Origin: Streptomyces sp. NBC_00390
Lineage (GTDB): Bacteria; Actinomycetota; Actinomycetes; Streptomycetales; Streptomycetaceae
NCBI RefSeq assembly: GCF_036057275.1
Contig: NZ_CP107945.1
Span: 5,828,001 to 5,892,000 of the forward strand
Length of the DNA stretch: 64,000 bases
Direction: 5' to 3'
Shown here: in pieces, positions 26,714 through 34,495 of the stretch
Layout of the letters: the number at the start of each line of letters is the position of its first letter
Position numbering within the stretch: the first letter of the stretch is position 1
The notes under the pieces: generated by a model
Databases searched by the model: none
What the model was told of the DNA's origin: nothing
Seen by the model: only the letters and a program-made list of their open reading frames with translations
Translations under genes and position numbers: made by a program

Positions 26714-27727
26714 ATGACCAACAGCAAGATCGCACAGGTACGCCTCGGGACCGGTGGTCCGCTCGTCGGTGTCCAGGGCCTGGGATGCATGGGCATGAGC
26801 GAGTTCTACGGGGCCACCGACGAGGCCGCGGCCCGGCAGACGCTGGAAGTGGCGCTCGCCGAGGGCGTCACGCTCTTCGACACGGCCGACGCCTACGGGC
26901 GGGGCGCCAACGAGGAGTTCCTCGCGCCGTTCGTGGGCGCGCACCGTGACGAGATCACGCTGGCCACCAAGTTCGCCATCGAGCGGACCGACGATCCGCA
27001 CTACCGGGGCATCCGCAACGACCCGGCCTACATCCGCCGGGCCGTCGAGGACAGCCTGCGTCGTCTGAGGACCGATGTCATCGACCTGTACTACATGCAC
27101 CGCCGCGACCCGGCCGTACCGCTCGCCGATTCCGTCGGCGCGATGGGCGAGCTGGTGCGGCAGGGCAAGGTCAGGCATCTCGGGCTGAGCGAGGTGACCG
27201 GCGCCGAGCTGCGCGAGGCGCACGCCGTGCACCCGATTGCCGCGTTGCAGTCGGAGTGGTCGCTGTTCAGCCGGGACGTGGAGCGCAGCGCGGTCGGCGC
27301 CGCGGCCGAGCTCGGCGTCGCCTTCGTGCCGTACTCGCCGCTCGGCCGGGGCTTCCTCACCGGGGCGTTCACCGACGCCGCCAAGGACCTGCCGCAGGAG
27401 GACTTCCGCCAGTACCAGCCGCGCTTCACCGGCGAGAACGCGAGGACGAACGCGGCCCTGCTGGAGCCCGTCCACAAGATCGCGGCGGCGCACGGGGCGA
27501 CCGCCGGCCAGGTCGCCCTGGCCTGGGTGCAGCAGCGGGCCCAGGTGCACTCGCTCGCCGTGGTCCCGATCCCCGGCACCCGCAGGGCGAGCCGTCTGCT
27601 GGAGAATGCCGGCGCGACCCGGCTGACGCTGAGCGAGGACGAGCTGGCCGCGCTGGAGCCGATCGCCGGCCAGGTCGCCGGCGACCGCTACCCGGACATG
27701 TCCTCCACGTCGGCCGCCCGCGAGTAG
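26714..27727 (+). CDS. Aldo/keto reductase
   Basis: 337 aa. AKR tetrad: Asp and Tyr in LFDTADAYGRG (about residues 55-60), Lys in LATKFAIE (about 85) and His in YMHRRDP (about 130). The C-terminal NADPH-binding segment IPGTRRASRLLENA is present. It reduces aldehydes or ketones with NADPH in the cytosol. Lying 5 bp behind a MerR gene of the AdhR-like type, it may detoxify reactive carbonyls; this is inference. Confidence 0.93.
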   Translation: MTNSKIAQVRLGTGGPLVGVQGLGCMGMSEFYGATDEAAARQTLEVALAEGVTLFDTADAYGRGANEEFLAPFVGAHRDEITLATKFAIERTDDPHYRGIRNDPAYIRRAVEDSLRRLRTDVIDLYYMHRRDPAVPLADSVGAMGELVRQGKVRHLGLSEVTGAELREAHAVHPIAALQSEWSLFSRDVERSAVGAAAELGVAFVPYSPLGRGFLTGAFTDAAKDLPQEDFRQYQPRFTGENARTNAALLEPVHKIAAAHGATAGQVALAWVQQRAQVHSLAVVPIPGTRRASRLLENAGATRLTLSEDELAALEPIAGQVAGDRYPDMSSTSAARE

Positions 27728-27975
27728 CCCCGCCGGCGCCCGCGGTGTCGCGCGACCGGGGCGGGCCCTCTCGGGCAGGCCGAACTGCTCATCCTGGGTG
27801 AGGAGTTCCGCTGCGCGGGTGCGGGCGGCGGCGTTGTCGCTCTGCCGGACCGGGCCGAGGCCGAGAACGGTGACCGGCCGCGCGGGTCGGCGTCCAGGAG
27901 GCCGGGGCGGCCCGGGCGGGTCACCCGAGCCCCGGGGCATCACGCCCACGGACCCGGCCACGCCCGAGACCCCCG

Positions 27976-28839
27976 TTACAGCTCCGCCAGCAGCTCCGCC
28001 TTCTTCCGGCTGAACTCCTCGTCCGTCACCAGGCCCGCCAGGTGCAGATCCCCCAGGTGCCGTATCCGCTCGGCGATGTCGGCCGGGTCGCGGCGGGCGG
28101 CGCGCGGGGTCAGGGCCGGGGCCGGGCTCGTGTTGCGTACCGACTCCAGGACCGCCGCAGCGAACGGCAGCGACTCGTGGACCGGGCCGTACCCGAGACC
28201 GAACACCACCGCGGCCGGGTCCTGGTCCGCCTGCGCGGGCTGAGCGCCGCCGGAGTCCGCCGTGCGGCGCAGCAGCCGCAGATAGCCGTCGAAGACCTCG
28301 GGCGAGCGCCACTCCACCCCGCTCAGCTCGGACAGGGGGAAACTCTGGTCGCCCGCCTTCCACTTGGCGGACGACGCGCCCGTCCAGAACCAGCGGAACG
28401 CGACGTGCTTGCCGTCGAAGGAGGCTTTGCCGTCGTACGCCTTGAACCCCAGCGGGGCCTCGGGCGCGGCCACCAGGTACTGCTCGGCGGCCCGGTCCGC
28501 GTCCGGCCCGAGCCGGGCCCGCAGCTCGTCCGCGTAGTACTCGGCAAGCACCTCGCGGTCCGCCGGCAGCACCAGCCGGTACGGGTCGCAGCCTTCCTTC
28601 AACTGCCCGGCCGCCGCCTCCATCAGCGGGTCGGCGCCCGGTCTCGGCACCGCATGCAGGACGACCGTGCCCCGCTTGCCCGGGGAGAGCGTCACCGCTG
28701 CCAACGCCTCGTGCGGGATGCGCCGTTCTCGCAGCGCGGCCCAGAGCTTCGGCGTGCGGATCCCCCGTTCGAAGCGGATGAGCACGGAGTCGGTCTCGAA
28801 CTCCCAGGTGGCTTGAAAACCCGCCAGCACATCACCCAT
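27976..28839 (-). CDS. DUF4429 protein with C-terminal SHOCT motif
   Basis: 287 aa from ATG 28839, giving the conserved start MGDVLAGFQATWEFETDSV. The DUF4429 PH-like domain repeats twice (about residues 5-100 and 135-230). The end, IRHLGDLHLAGLVTDEEFSRKKAELL, is a SHOCT oligomerisation motif. Function is unknown; PH-like folds suggest ligand or membrane association. Upstream on the same strand, about 67 bp away, ends the DUF1023 hydrolase. Confidence 0.85.
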   Translation of the reverse strand: MGDVLAGFQATWEFETDSVLIRFERGIRTPKLWAALRERRIPHEALAAVTLSPGKRGTVVLHAVPRPGADPLMEAAAGQLKEGCDPYRLVLPADREVLAEYYADELRARLGPDADRAAEQYLVAAPEAPLGFKAYDGKASFDGKHVAFRWFWTGASSAKWKAGDQSFPLSELSGVEWRSPEVFDGYLRLLRRTADSGGAQPAQADQDPAAVVFGLGYGPVHESLPFAAAVLESVRNTSPAPALTPRAARRDPADIAERIRHLGDLHLAGLVTDEEFSRKKAELLAEL

Positions 28840-28905
28840 GTGCCTCATCGTATGCGGACGACGCCTGTCCGTCGCCCCTCGGTCATCAGCCCGATGCACC
28901 GTGCT

Positions 28906-30126
28906 CTACGCGCGTCCGTCCGTGCTCATGCCGGAAATACCGTGACGGCATCCGTCATCGCCACCCGCGCAGCTCACGCCCGCGTACCAACCGACGCCTA
29001 TCTCGGCGAAGTTGTCGACGCTTTCGGTACCCGGCTCGAAGTAGCCGGTGTGGCCGACGGCACCGGCCGAGGACAGCACCCGCGCGCCGAACTCCGGCGT
29101 CACCGGGTCCTCGCCGTGCCCGAGCCCGCCGACCTCCATGTGCGGCACGTCCTGGATCCAGTCGTCGCCGTCGCGCATGGCCCACACCCTGGCGCCGGTA
29201 CCCAGCCCGGCGACGTTCTCGGCGCGCATCCCGGGGCTGCCCGCCACCGCGATGTCCTCGACACGGTCCGGCAGACCGCGGGCGGCCACGCCGCACACCA
29301 CGGAGCCGTAGCTGTGGCAGAACAGCGACACCGTGGAGTCGCCGGGCAGCGCCTCGGTGAGGGCGGTCAGCCGCACCGCGCCGTTCTCGGCGAGCCGTCC
29401 TATCGCCGACTCCATGCCGACCCCCACGGGCGAGGTGTAGTCGGCCCAGGCGATCACGGCCGTGGGCACCTGGGGGGCGGCGGCCCGCTGTGCCGCGTAC
29501 AGCGACTGGGCCATGCCGACCGGCGCGGAGTACTTGCGGGCGGTGCGCTGGAAGGTGAGCAGATTGGTGTCGACGCCGGGCACGATCACCGAGACGCGCT
29601 GCGCCTGGTCGAGGTCGCCCAGGACCTCGGCCACCCGGCCGGGGCCGGCCGGGTCGAAGGCGAGGATCTGCCGGTCCTTGCTCATCAGCACGTGGAACCG
29701 GTCCATCCGGCGGACCGCCTCGCGGTGGCCTGCCGCCGTGAGGTTGGGGTCGTCGACGCGCTTGCGCTCGGCCGCGAGCGAACCCGCCAGCGCCTTGCGG
29801 TTGGCGCGGTAGCGCAGGGTCACCGGTACACCGCTGAGGTTGCCCACGACATGGGGGAACCTGTCGGCGAGCGAGGCGCTGTCGGCCGCGCCGATCGAGG
29901 CGAAGAACGCCGCCAGTTCGTCCGGCCGGGCATCGGCGTCAGGCACGTCGCGCCCGCTGACCGTGGCCCTGTTCCATCCCGCCTGCTCGGCCGCGAAGGT
30001 GTCGCGCGGGCTGCCGGGGTGCCGGACGGCGGTCCAGCCGGTCATCGCCAGCATCACGAAAACCACCGCGAGGGCGAGCAGGGCGCGGCACACGGTCGAT
30101 GTGGGGGAGGAGTCGAAGGAAGTCAC
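28906..30126 (-). CDS. DUF1023 alpha/beta hydrolase, membrane-anchored
   Basis: 406 aa from GTG 30126; TAGGGT 8 nt upstream looks like a leaderless -10. A signal-anchor helix (residues 13-32) precedes a helical region and then the alpha/beta hydrolase domain with nucleophile motif FCHSYGSVVCG (about residue 286), an acidic residue near DDWIQDVP and His in VGHTGYF. DUF1023 proteins are extracytoplasmic lipase-like enzymes of actinobacteria without a proven substrate. Confidence 0.87.
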   Translation of the reverse strand: MTSFDSSPTSTVCRALLALAVVFVMLAMTGWTAVRHPGSPRDTFAAEQAGWNRATVSGRDVPDADARPDELAAFFASIGAADSASLADRFPHVVGNLSGVPVTLRYRANRKALAGSLAAERKRVDDPNLTAAGHREAVRRMDRFHVLMSKDRQILAFDPAGPGRVAEVLGDLDQAQRVSVIVPGVDTNLLTFQRTARKYSAPVGMAQSLYAAQRAAAPQVPTAVIAWADYTSPVGVGMESAIGRLAENGAVRLTALTEALPGDSTVSLFCHSYGSVVCGVAARGLPDRVEDIAVAGSPGMRAENVAGLGTGARVWAMRDGDDWIQDVPHMEVGGLGHGEDPVTPEFGARVLSSAGAVGHTGYFEPGTESVDNFAEIGVGWYAGVSCAGGDDGCRHGISGMSTDGRA

Positions 30127-30287
30127 TGCGGGACACCCTAGGAGACGCGCGCGGGGGCTCGCCGACAGCGTGAGACAGATCACGTGAGGGGAACGTAATG
30201 ACGGGGAAGCGAGTCACGTTCCGTGTGCCCGAGGCGTACGCTCCGGCGCGGAACGGGTGGTTCCGGGCAGCTGGCCTTATCCGGTGC

Positions 30288-30935
30288 TTATCTCGCCGCT
30301 GTCGTACGCCAGTTCTGGGCCAGTGCTGCCCCGAGGTGGTCGAGGTAGTCCGCCGTGAGCGCCCGGATCGACTCCATGCCGACGTCCTCCCCCTGCCCCC
30401 ACAGCCGCCCGGTCACCCGCATCACACCGCTGAACGCGGCGACGGCGACACGCGGGCGCGGGTCCGTGTCCACATCGAGTCCCTCACGCGCGGCGATGAG
30501 TTGGGCGATGGTCTCCTCCACCTCGGCGGAACGGCGCAGATGGGTGGCCAGCAGCGCCGGCGTCGACTCGATCATCCGGTAACTGCGCATGTACAGATCG
30601 ACCGGAACGATCTCCTCGATCGCCTCGCCGATGGTGTCCCAGGAGCCGAGTACCGCGCCGCGCATCGCCTCGAACGGACCTTCTGCGGCGGGCCGTTCGC
30701 GCAGCGCCGCGATGAAGTGCGACTCCGCAAGGTCCTGGACGGCGAAGGCCGCCTCCTCCTTGGTGGCGAAGTAGCGGAAGAAGGTGCGCTGGGAGACCTC
30801 GACCACGTCGGCGATCTCGTCGACGGTGGTCTCCTCGTACCCCTGGGTGGTGAACAGCTCGAGCGCCGCACGCAGGAGCGCGTCACGGGTGCGCTGCTTC
30901 TTGCGGGCGCGCAGTCCGGTCGGCTCGACCGTCAC
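30288..30935 (-). CDS. TetR family repressor of the adjacent MFS pump
   Basis: 215 aa from GTG 30935 (AGAGGA upstream). HTH in residues 30-55: TTVDEIADVVEVSQRTFFRYFATKE in part. The C-terminal ligand domain is helical and variable. Divergent from an EmrB/QacA-type pump, with an inverted repeat sitting in the pump promoter. Such repressors release DNA when they bind a substrate of the pump; the ligand is unknown. Confidence 0.92.
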   Translation of the reverse strand: MTVEPTGLRARKKQRTRDALLRAALELFTTQGYEETTVDEIADVVEVSQRTFFRYFATKEEAAFAVQDLAESHFIAALRERPAAEGPFEAMRGAVLGSWDTIGEAIEEIVPVDLYMRSYRMIESTPALLATHLRRSAEVEETIAQLIAAREGLDVDTDPRPRVAVAAFSGVMRVTGRLWGQGEDVGMESIRALTADYLDHLGAALAQNWRTTAAR

Positions 30936-31015
30936 GTCACCGTCCTCTTTCTGATGCTTTGAAACGTCTCAGCCTATCTCTGGGCCATGTGTCAGTTACC
31001 GGTGGGTGAATCGGT

Positions 31016-31044
31016 TTGTCAACTGTCAGTCGCTGACATATTGT
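31016..31044 (+). promoter_or_regulatory. MFS pump promoter with embedded operator
   Basis: -35 TTGTCA (31016-31021), 17-bp spacer, -10 TATTGT (31039-31044), 7 nt before ATG 31052. The perfect inverted repeat TGTCAG-TCG-CTGACA (31024-31038) fills the spacer, so a bound TetR dimer would block RNA polymerase. Confidence 0.75.
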
Positions 31045-31051
31045 CCCCCGT

Positions 31052-32659
31052 ATGACTAGTCAGACCGCTGTCGAGAAGGCGCCGAGGGACCCTCAGGACC
31101 CCATGCCGGCAACGGCCAAGGGGCTGCGCGGCCACCCCTGGCTCACGCTGTTCGCCGTGGCCATCGGCGTGATGATGGTCGCGCTGGACGGCACGATCGT
31201 CGCGATCGCCAACCCCGTCATCGCGAAGGACCTCGGCGCCACCTTCGCCGATGTGCAGTGGATCACCAACGGATACTTCCTCGCCCTCGCCGTGACGCTG
31301 ATCACGGCGGGCAAGCTCGGTGACCGCTTCGGCCACCGCCAGACCTTCCTCATCGGTGTCGTCGGATTCGCCGCGGCCTCGGGTGCCATCGGGCTGTCCG
31401 ACAGCATCGCCCTGGTCGTGACCTTCCGTGTGCTGCAGGGTCTGTTCGGCGCGCTGCTGATGCCCGCCGCGCTCGGCCTGCTGCGCGCCACCTTCCCCGC
31501 CGAGAAGCTGAACATGGCGATCGGCATCTGGGGCATGGTCATCGGCGCCTCCACGGCCGGCGGCCCGATCCTCGGCGGCCTGCTCGTCGAGCACGTGAGC
31601 TGGCAGTCGGTCTTCTTCATCAACATCCCGGTCGGCGTCATCGCGCTGGTCCTGGGGGTGCTGATCCTCAAGGACCACCGCGCCGAGAACGCGCCGAAGT
31701 CCTTCGACGTCCTCGGCATCCTGCTGCTGTCCGCCGCGATGTTCTGCCTGGTCTGGGCGCTCATCAAGGCGCCGGCCTGGGGCTGGGGCGCGGGCTCGAC
31801 GTGGGGCTTCGTCGCGGCTTCCCTCGTCTGCTTCGGTCTGTTCGCCCTGTGGGAGACCAAGGTCGATGAGCCTCTCGTCCCGCTGCAGCTGTTCCGGTCC
31901 GTGCCGCTGTCGGCGGGCACGGTCCTGATGGTGCTGATGGCCATCGCCTTCATGGGCGGCCTGTTCTTCGTCACCTTCTACCTGCAGAACGTGCACGGCC
32001 AGAGCCCCGTGGAAGCCGGTAAGCACCTGCTGCCGCTGACCGGCATGATGATCGTCGGCTCCCCGCTCGCGGGCGCGCTGATCACCAAGGCGGGCCCGCG
32101 GATTCCGCTGGCCGGCGGCATGCTGCTCACGGCGGTAGCGATGTACGGCATGTCGACCCTGACCGCCGACACCGGCAGCCTGACCATGTCCGTCTGGTTC
32201 GCCCTCCTCGGCCTCGGCCTCGCACCGGTCATGGTCGGCGCGACCGAAGTCATCGTCGGCAACGCCCCGATGGAGCTCTCCGGCGTCGCGGGCGGCCTCC
32301 AGCAGGCCGCCATGCAGATCGGCGGCAGCCTCGGTACGGCGGTGCTCGGCGCCGTCATGGCCTCCAAGGTCGACAACGACCTCGCGGGCAACTGGGCCGA
32401 CGCCGGCCTCCCGCAGCTCACCCCGGAGCAGATGGACCAGGCGGCGGAAGCCGTTCAGGTGGGTGTGCCACCGGTGGCGCCCGGCACGCCGCCGGCGCTC
32501 GTCGAGAAGATCACCTCGGTCGCGCACGACACCTTCATCTCCGGCATGGGCCTCGCGTGCCTGGTCGCGGCGGGCGTCGCCGCCGTCGCGGTCCTGGTCG
32601 CGCTGCTCACCAAGCGCGGCGCGAACGCGGATGAGGGTGCGGGCGCGGCCCACATCTGA
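31052..32659 (+). CDS. DHA2/EmrB-QacA family MFS efflux transporter
   Basis: 535 aa, about 14 membrane helices. Motif A GKLGDRFGHRQTF (about residues 90-102), LDGTIVAIANP in helix 1 and the motif C-like GASTAGGPILGG near residue 170 are typical of proton-driven drug antiporters. The last loop (residues 455-500) is Pro/Val-rich. Leaderless start by promoter spacing. Regulated by the divergent TetR protein. It probably exports a toxic or self-made compound. Confidence 0.93.
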   Translation: MTSQTAVEKAPRDPQDPMPATAKGLRGHPWLTLFAVAIGVMMVALDGTIVAIANPVIAKDLGATFADVQWITNGYFLALAVTLITAGKLGDRFGHRQTFLIGVVGFAAASGAIGLSDSIALVVTFRVLQGLFGALLMPAALGLLRATFPAEKLNMAIGIWGMVIGASTAGGPILGGLLVEHVSWQSVFFINIPVGVIALVLGVLILKDHRAENAPKSFDVLGILLLSAAMFCLVWALIKAPAWGWGAGSTWGFVAASLVCFGLFALWETKVDEPLVPLQLFRSVPLSAGTVLMVLMAIAFMGGLFFVTFYLQNVHGQSPVEAGKHLLPLTGMMIVGSPLAGALITKAGPRIPLAGGMLLTAVAMYGMSTLTADTGSLTMSVWFALLGLGLAPVMVGATEVIVGNAPMELSGVAGGLQQAAMQIGGSLGTAVLGAVMASKVDNDLAGNWADAGLPQLTPEQMDQAAEAVQVGVPPVAPGTPPALVEKITSVAHDTFISGMGLACLVAAGVAAVAVLVALLTKRGANADEGAGAAHI

Positions 32660-32676
32660 CGTCAACCTCGTGCATA

Positions 32677-32712
32677 CGACAGCCCCGCCGGGTCCGCCCG
32701 GCGGGGCTGTCG
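32677..32712 (+). terminator. Strong hairpin after the MFS gene
   Basis: Perfect 16-bp stem (32677-32692 with 32697-32712) and a TCCG tetraloop, 18 bp after the stop codon. Confidence 0.85.
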
Positions 32713-32810
32713 CCTATCAGGGTGATCCACGCCCGGCCCCCTTCCGTACCCGCGTCACCACAGGTCAGGGTGCGGCCAAGTGATCCGTAACCACACGGGG
32801 GTTGATCCGT

Positions 32811-33215
32811 ATGCGTACGACCGTCCTCGCGGCCGCCCTGGCCGCCACCGCCCTGCTCGCGTTCGCCGCCGCCTCGCCAGCCGCCGCCTCGCCAGCCGCC
32901 TCCTCGCCCGCCGCCTCCGCGGCGCCGCCCCGGCTCGGTGCCTGCGCGGCCGGTCAGCTCTGCCTGTGGGCGAAACCGGACTTCAGGGGTGCCCGGCAGG
33001 TGCATGAACTGTCCGGCCTCGACATCGACTCCTGCATCGCGCTCCCGGCCGGCACCACCGCCCAGGCGCTGGCCAACCGCCTCGGGCGGCCGGTGACCGC
33101 CTACCAGTCCCAGGAGTGCGCGGAGACCGGGGAGTTCGAGACCTATCCGGGCGGCGGGACCTGGGTGCCGCAAGCCCCGTACCAGATCAGGGCGTTCAAG
33201 GTCTGGGAGCGCTGA
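32811..33215 (+). CDS. Secreted peptidase inhibitor family I36-like protein
   Basis: 134 aa from ATG 32811 (a TTG 9 nt earlier is less likely). Signal peptide with an Ala/Ser/Pro-rich end to about residue 38. The mature part, CAAGQLCLWAKPDFRGARQV followed by CIALP and QECAE, has four Cys and matches the beta/gamma-crystallin-like I36 inhibitor family, to which Streptomyces metalloprotease inhibitors belong. It is presumably secreted to control extracellular proteases; the target is unknown. Confidence 0.82.
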   Translation: MRTTVLAAALAATALLAFAAASPAAASPAASSPAASAAPPRLGACAAGQLCLWAKPDFRGARQVHELSGLDIDSCIALPAGTTAQALANRLGRPVTAYQSQECAETGEFETYPGGGTWVPQAPYQIRAFKVWER

Positions 33216-33267
33216 GGCGGGGTACCCGAAAGTCCGAGCCCTGATTCGACGACCCCAGGGAGTGATG

Positions 33268-33573
33268 ATGGCGGGCTTCGGAAACACCACGCGCAGGCAC
33301 CCCCGCTCACGCGGCTTCAACTGGTCCCGGAGCGGGCCGGATCGCGCGGCACTCGGAATCATCGGGCTGATCTGTGCGATCGCGGGATTCTTCGTGCTGG
33401 GGATCGTCCTCGGCCCGATCGCGATCGCCTGCGGCTGGCTCGGCATGGGACGCCGCTGGAACGGCGCCCAGCCCGTGCCGGCCCTGGCCGCTCTGGTTCT
33501 GGGTGCGATCGACACCGTCCTGGCCGTGGTCTGGCTGGCGGGGGTCACCGCCCCCGGCAGTGGAATGTGGTGA
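33268..33573 (+). CDS. Small DUF4190-like membrane protein
   Basis: About 101 aa; ATG 33268 with AGGGAG upstream (ATG 33265 and GTG 33262 also fit). A basic N-terminus precedes two hydrophobic helices (residues 28-58 and 70-94) with ALGIIGLICAIAGFF and VLGPIAIACGWLGMGRR, the DUF4190 pattern. No known function. The stop lies 3 bp from the end of the convergent potassium-channel gene. Confidence 0.72.
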   Translation: MAGFGNTTRRHPRSRGFNWSRSGPDRAALGIIGLICAIAGFFVLGIVLGPIAIACGWLGMGRRWNGAQPVPALAALVLGAIDTVLAVVWLAGVTAPGSGMW

Positions 33574-33576
33574 TCG

Positions 33577-34392
33577 TCAGCCACGGACAGCCGTGTCGTC
33601 GGACGCACCGGCCGGGGCGGGCACAGCGCCCGTCCCGGCCGCCGGGTCCGCCGCACCGGCGGTCGCCGCGGTCGCGGAGAGCGTCGCCACCTCCGCCCGC
33701 AGCGCCTTGACCTCCGTGGTCAGGGCCTCGAGGAGCGCCGTCTGCCGGCGCTCCTCGGCGTCGTCCCGCTCGAAGCGCGCGATGAACCACGCGGCGATGT
33801 TCGCCGTCACCACACCGAGCAGCGCGATCCCCGACAGCATCAGCCCTACGGCGAGCACCCGCCCGAGCCCGGTCGTCGGCGCATGGTCGCCGTAGCCGAC
33901 CGTCGTCATGGTGGTGAACGACCACCAGACCGCATCGCCGAGTGTCTTGATGTTCCCGCCCGGCGCGTCCCGCTCCACACGGAGCACCGCCAGCGATCCG
34001 AACATCATCAGCCCCACCACCGCGCCGCCGACATAGGTCGTCAGCGTGATCTGCGGGGCCATCCGGGCCCGCCGCCCGACGAGCAGCAGCGTGGCCACCA
34101 CCCGCAGCAGCCGCAGCGGCTGCACCAGCGGCAGCAGGACCGCCAGCAGATCCAGCGGATGGCTGCGCACGAACAGCCGCTTGCCGGGCGCCAGGGCAAG
34201 GCGGACGAGGTAGTCGAAGGCGAACGCGCCCCACACCGCCCACTCGACGCCCGTGCACAGCGTGTGCACCCAGCGGCCGGCGTCCGGGGTGACGATCGGT
34301 ACCGAGTACGCGAGGCCGAACGCGCCGGCCAGCCACAGCAGCGGTCCCTGGGTGCGCGCTTCCCAGCGCATCTGCGCGGTTCGTTCCTTCAT
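33577..34392 (-). CDS. Voltage-gated-type potassium channel (ion transport family)
   Basis: 271 aa from ATG 34392, which has TACGAT 7 nt upstream (leaderless -10); ATG 34401 overlaps that box. Helices near residues 15, 45, 80, 105, 135 and 175. WWSFTTMTTVGYGDHAP (about residue 155) contains the K+ selectivity filter TVGYGD. Arg-rich RLLRVVATLLLVGRRAR may be a sensor segment, but it is shorter than a true S4. A short coiled coil and an Ala/Pro tail end the protein. Confidence 0.9.
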   Translation of the reverse strand: MKERTAQMRWEARTQGPLLWLAGAFGLAYSVPIVTPDAGRWVHTLCTGVEWAVWGAFAFDYLVRLALAPGKRLFVRSHPLDLLAVLLPLVQPLRLLRVVATLLLVGRRARMAPQITLTTYVGGAVVGLMMFGSLAVLRVERDAPGGNIKTLGDAVWWSFTTMTTVGYGDHAPTTGLGRVLAVGLMLSGIALLGVVTANIAAWFIARFERDDAEERRQTALLEALTTEVKALRAEVATLSATAATAGAADPAAGTGAVPAPAGASDDTAVRG

Positions 34393-34495
34393 GCCCGGCA
34401 TCGTAAGGGGGCGGCCCCTCACCCCAGCGGCGCGCCGAGGGCGGCGGTCCGGTGGCCCGGTCCCGCCGCCCTCGGTGGCGCCCGCCGCAGGCGGG

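Noticed and set aside
31019..32665. 548-codon minus-strand frame
   Set aside because: Shadow of the MFS transporter; composition is unlike a protein.
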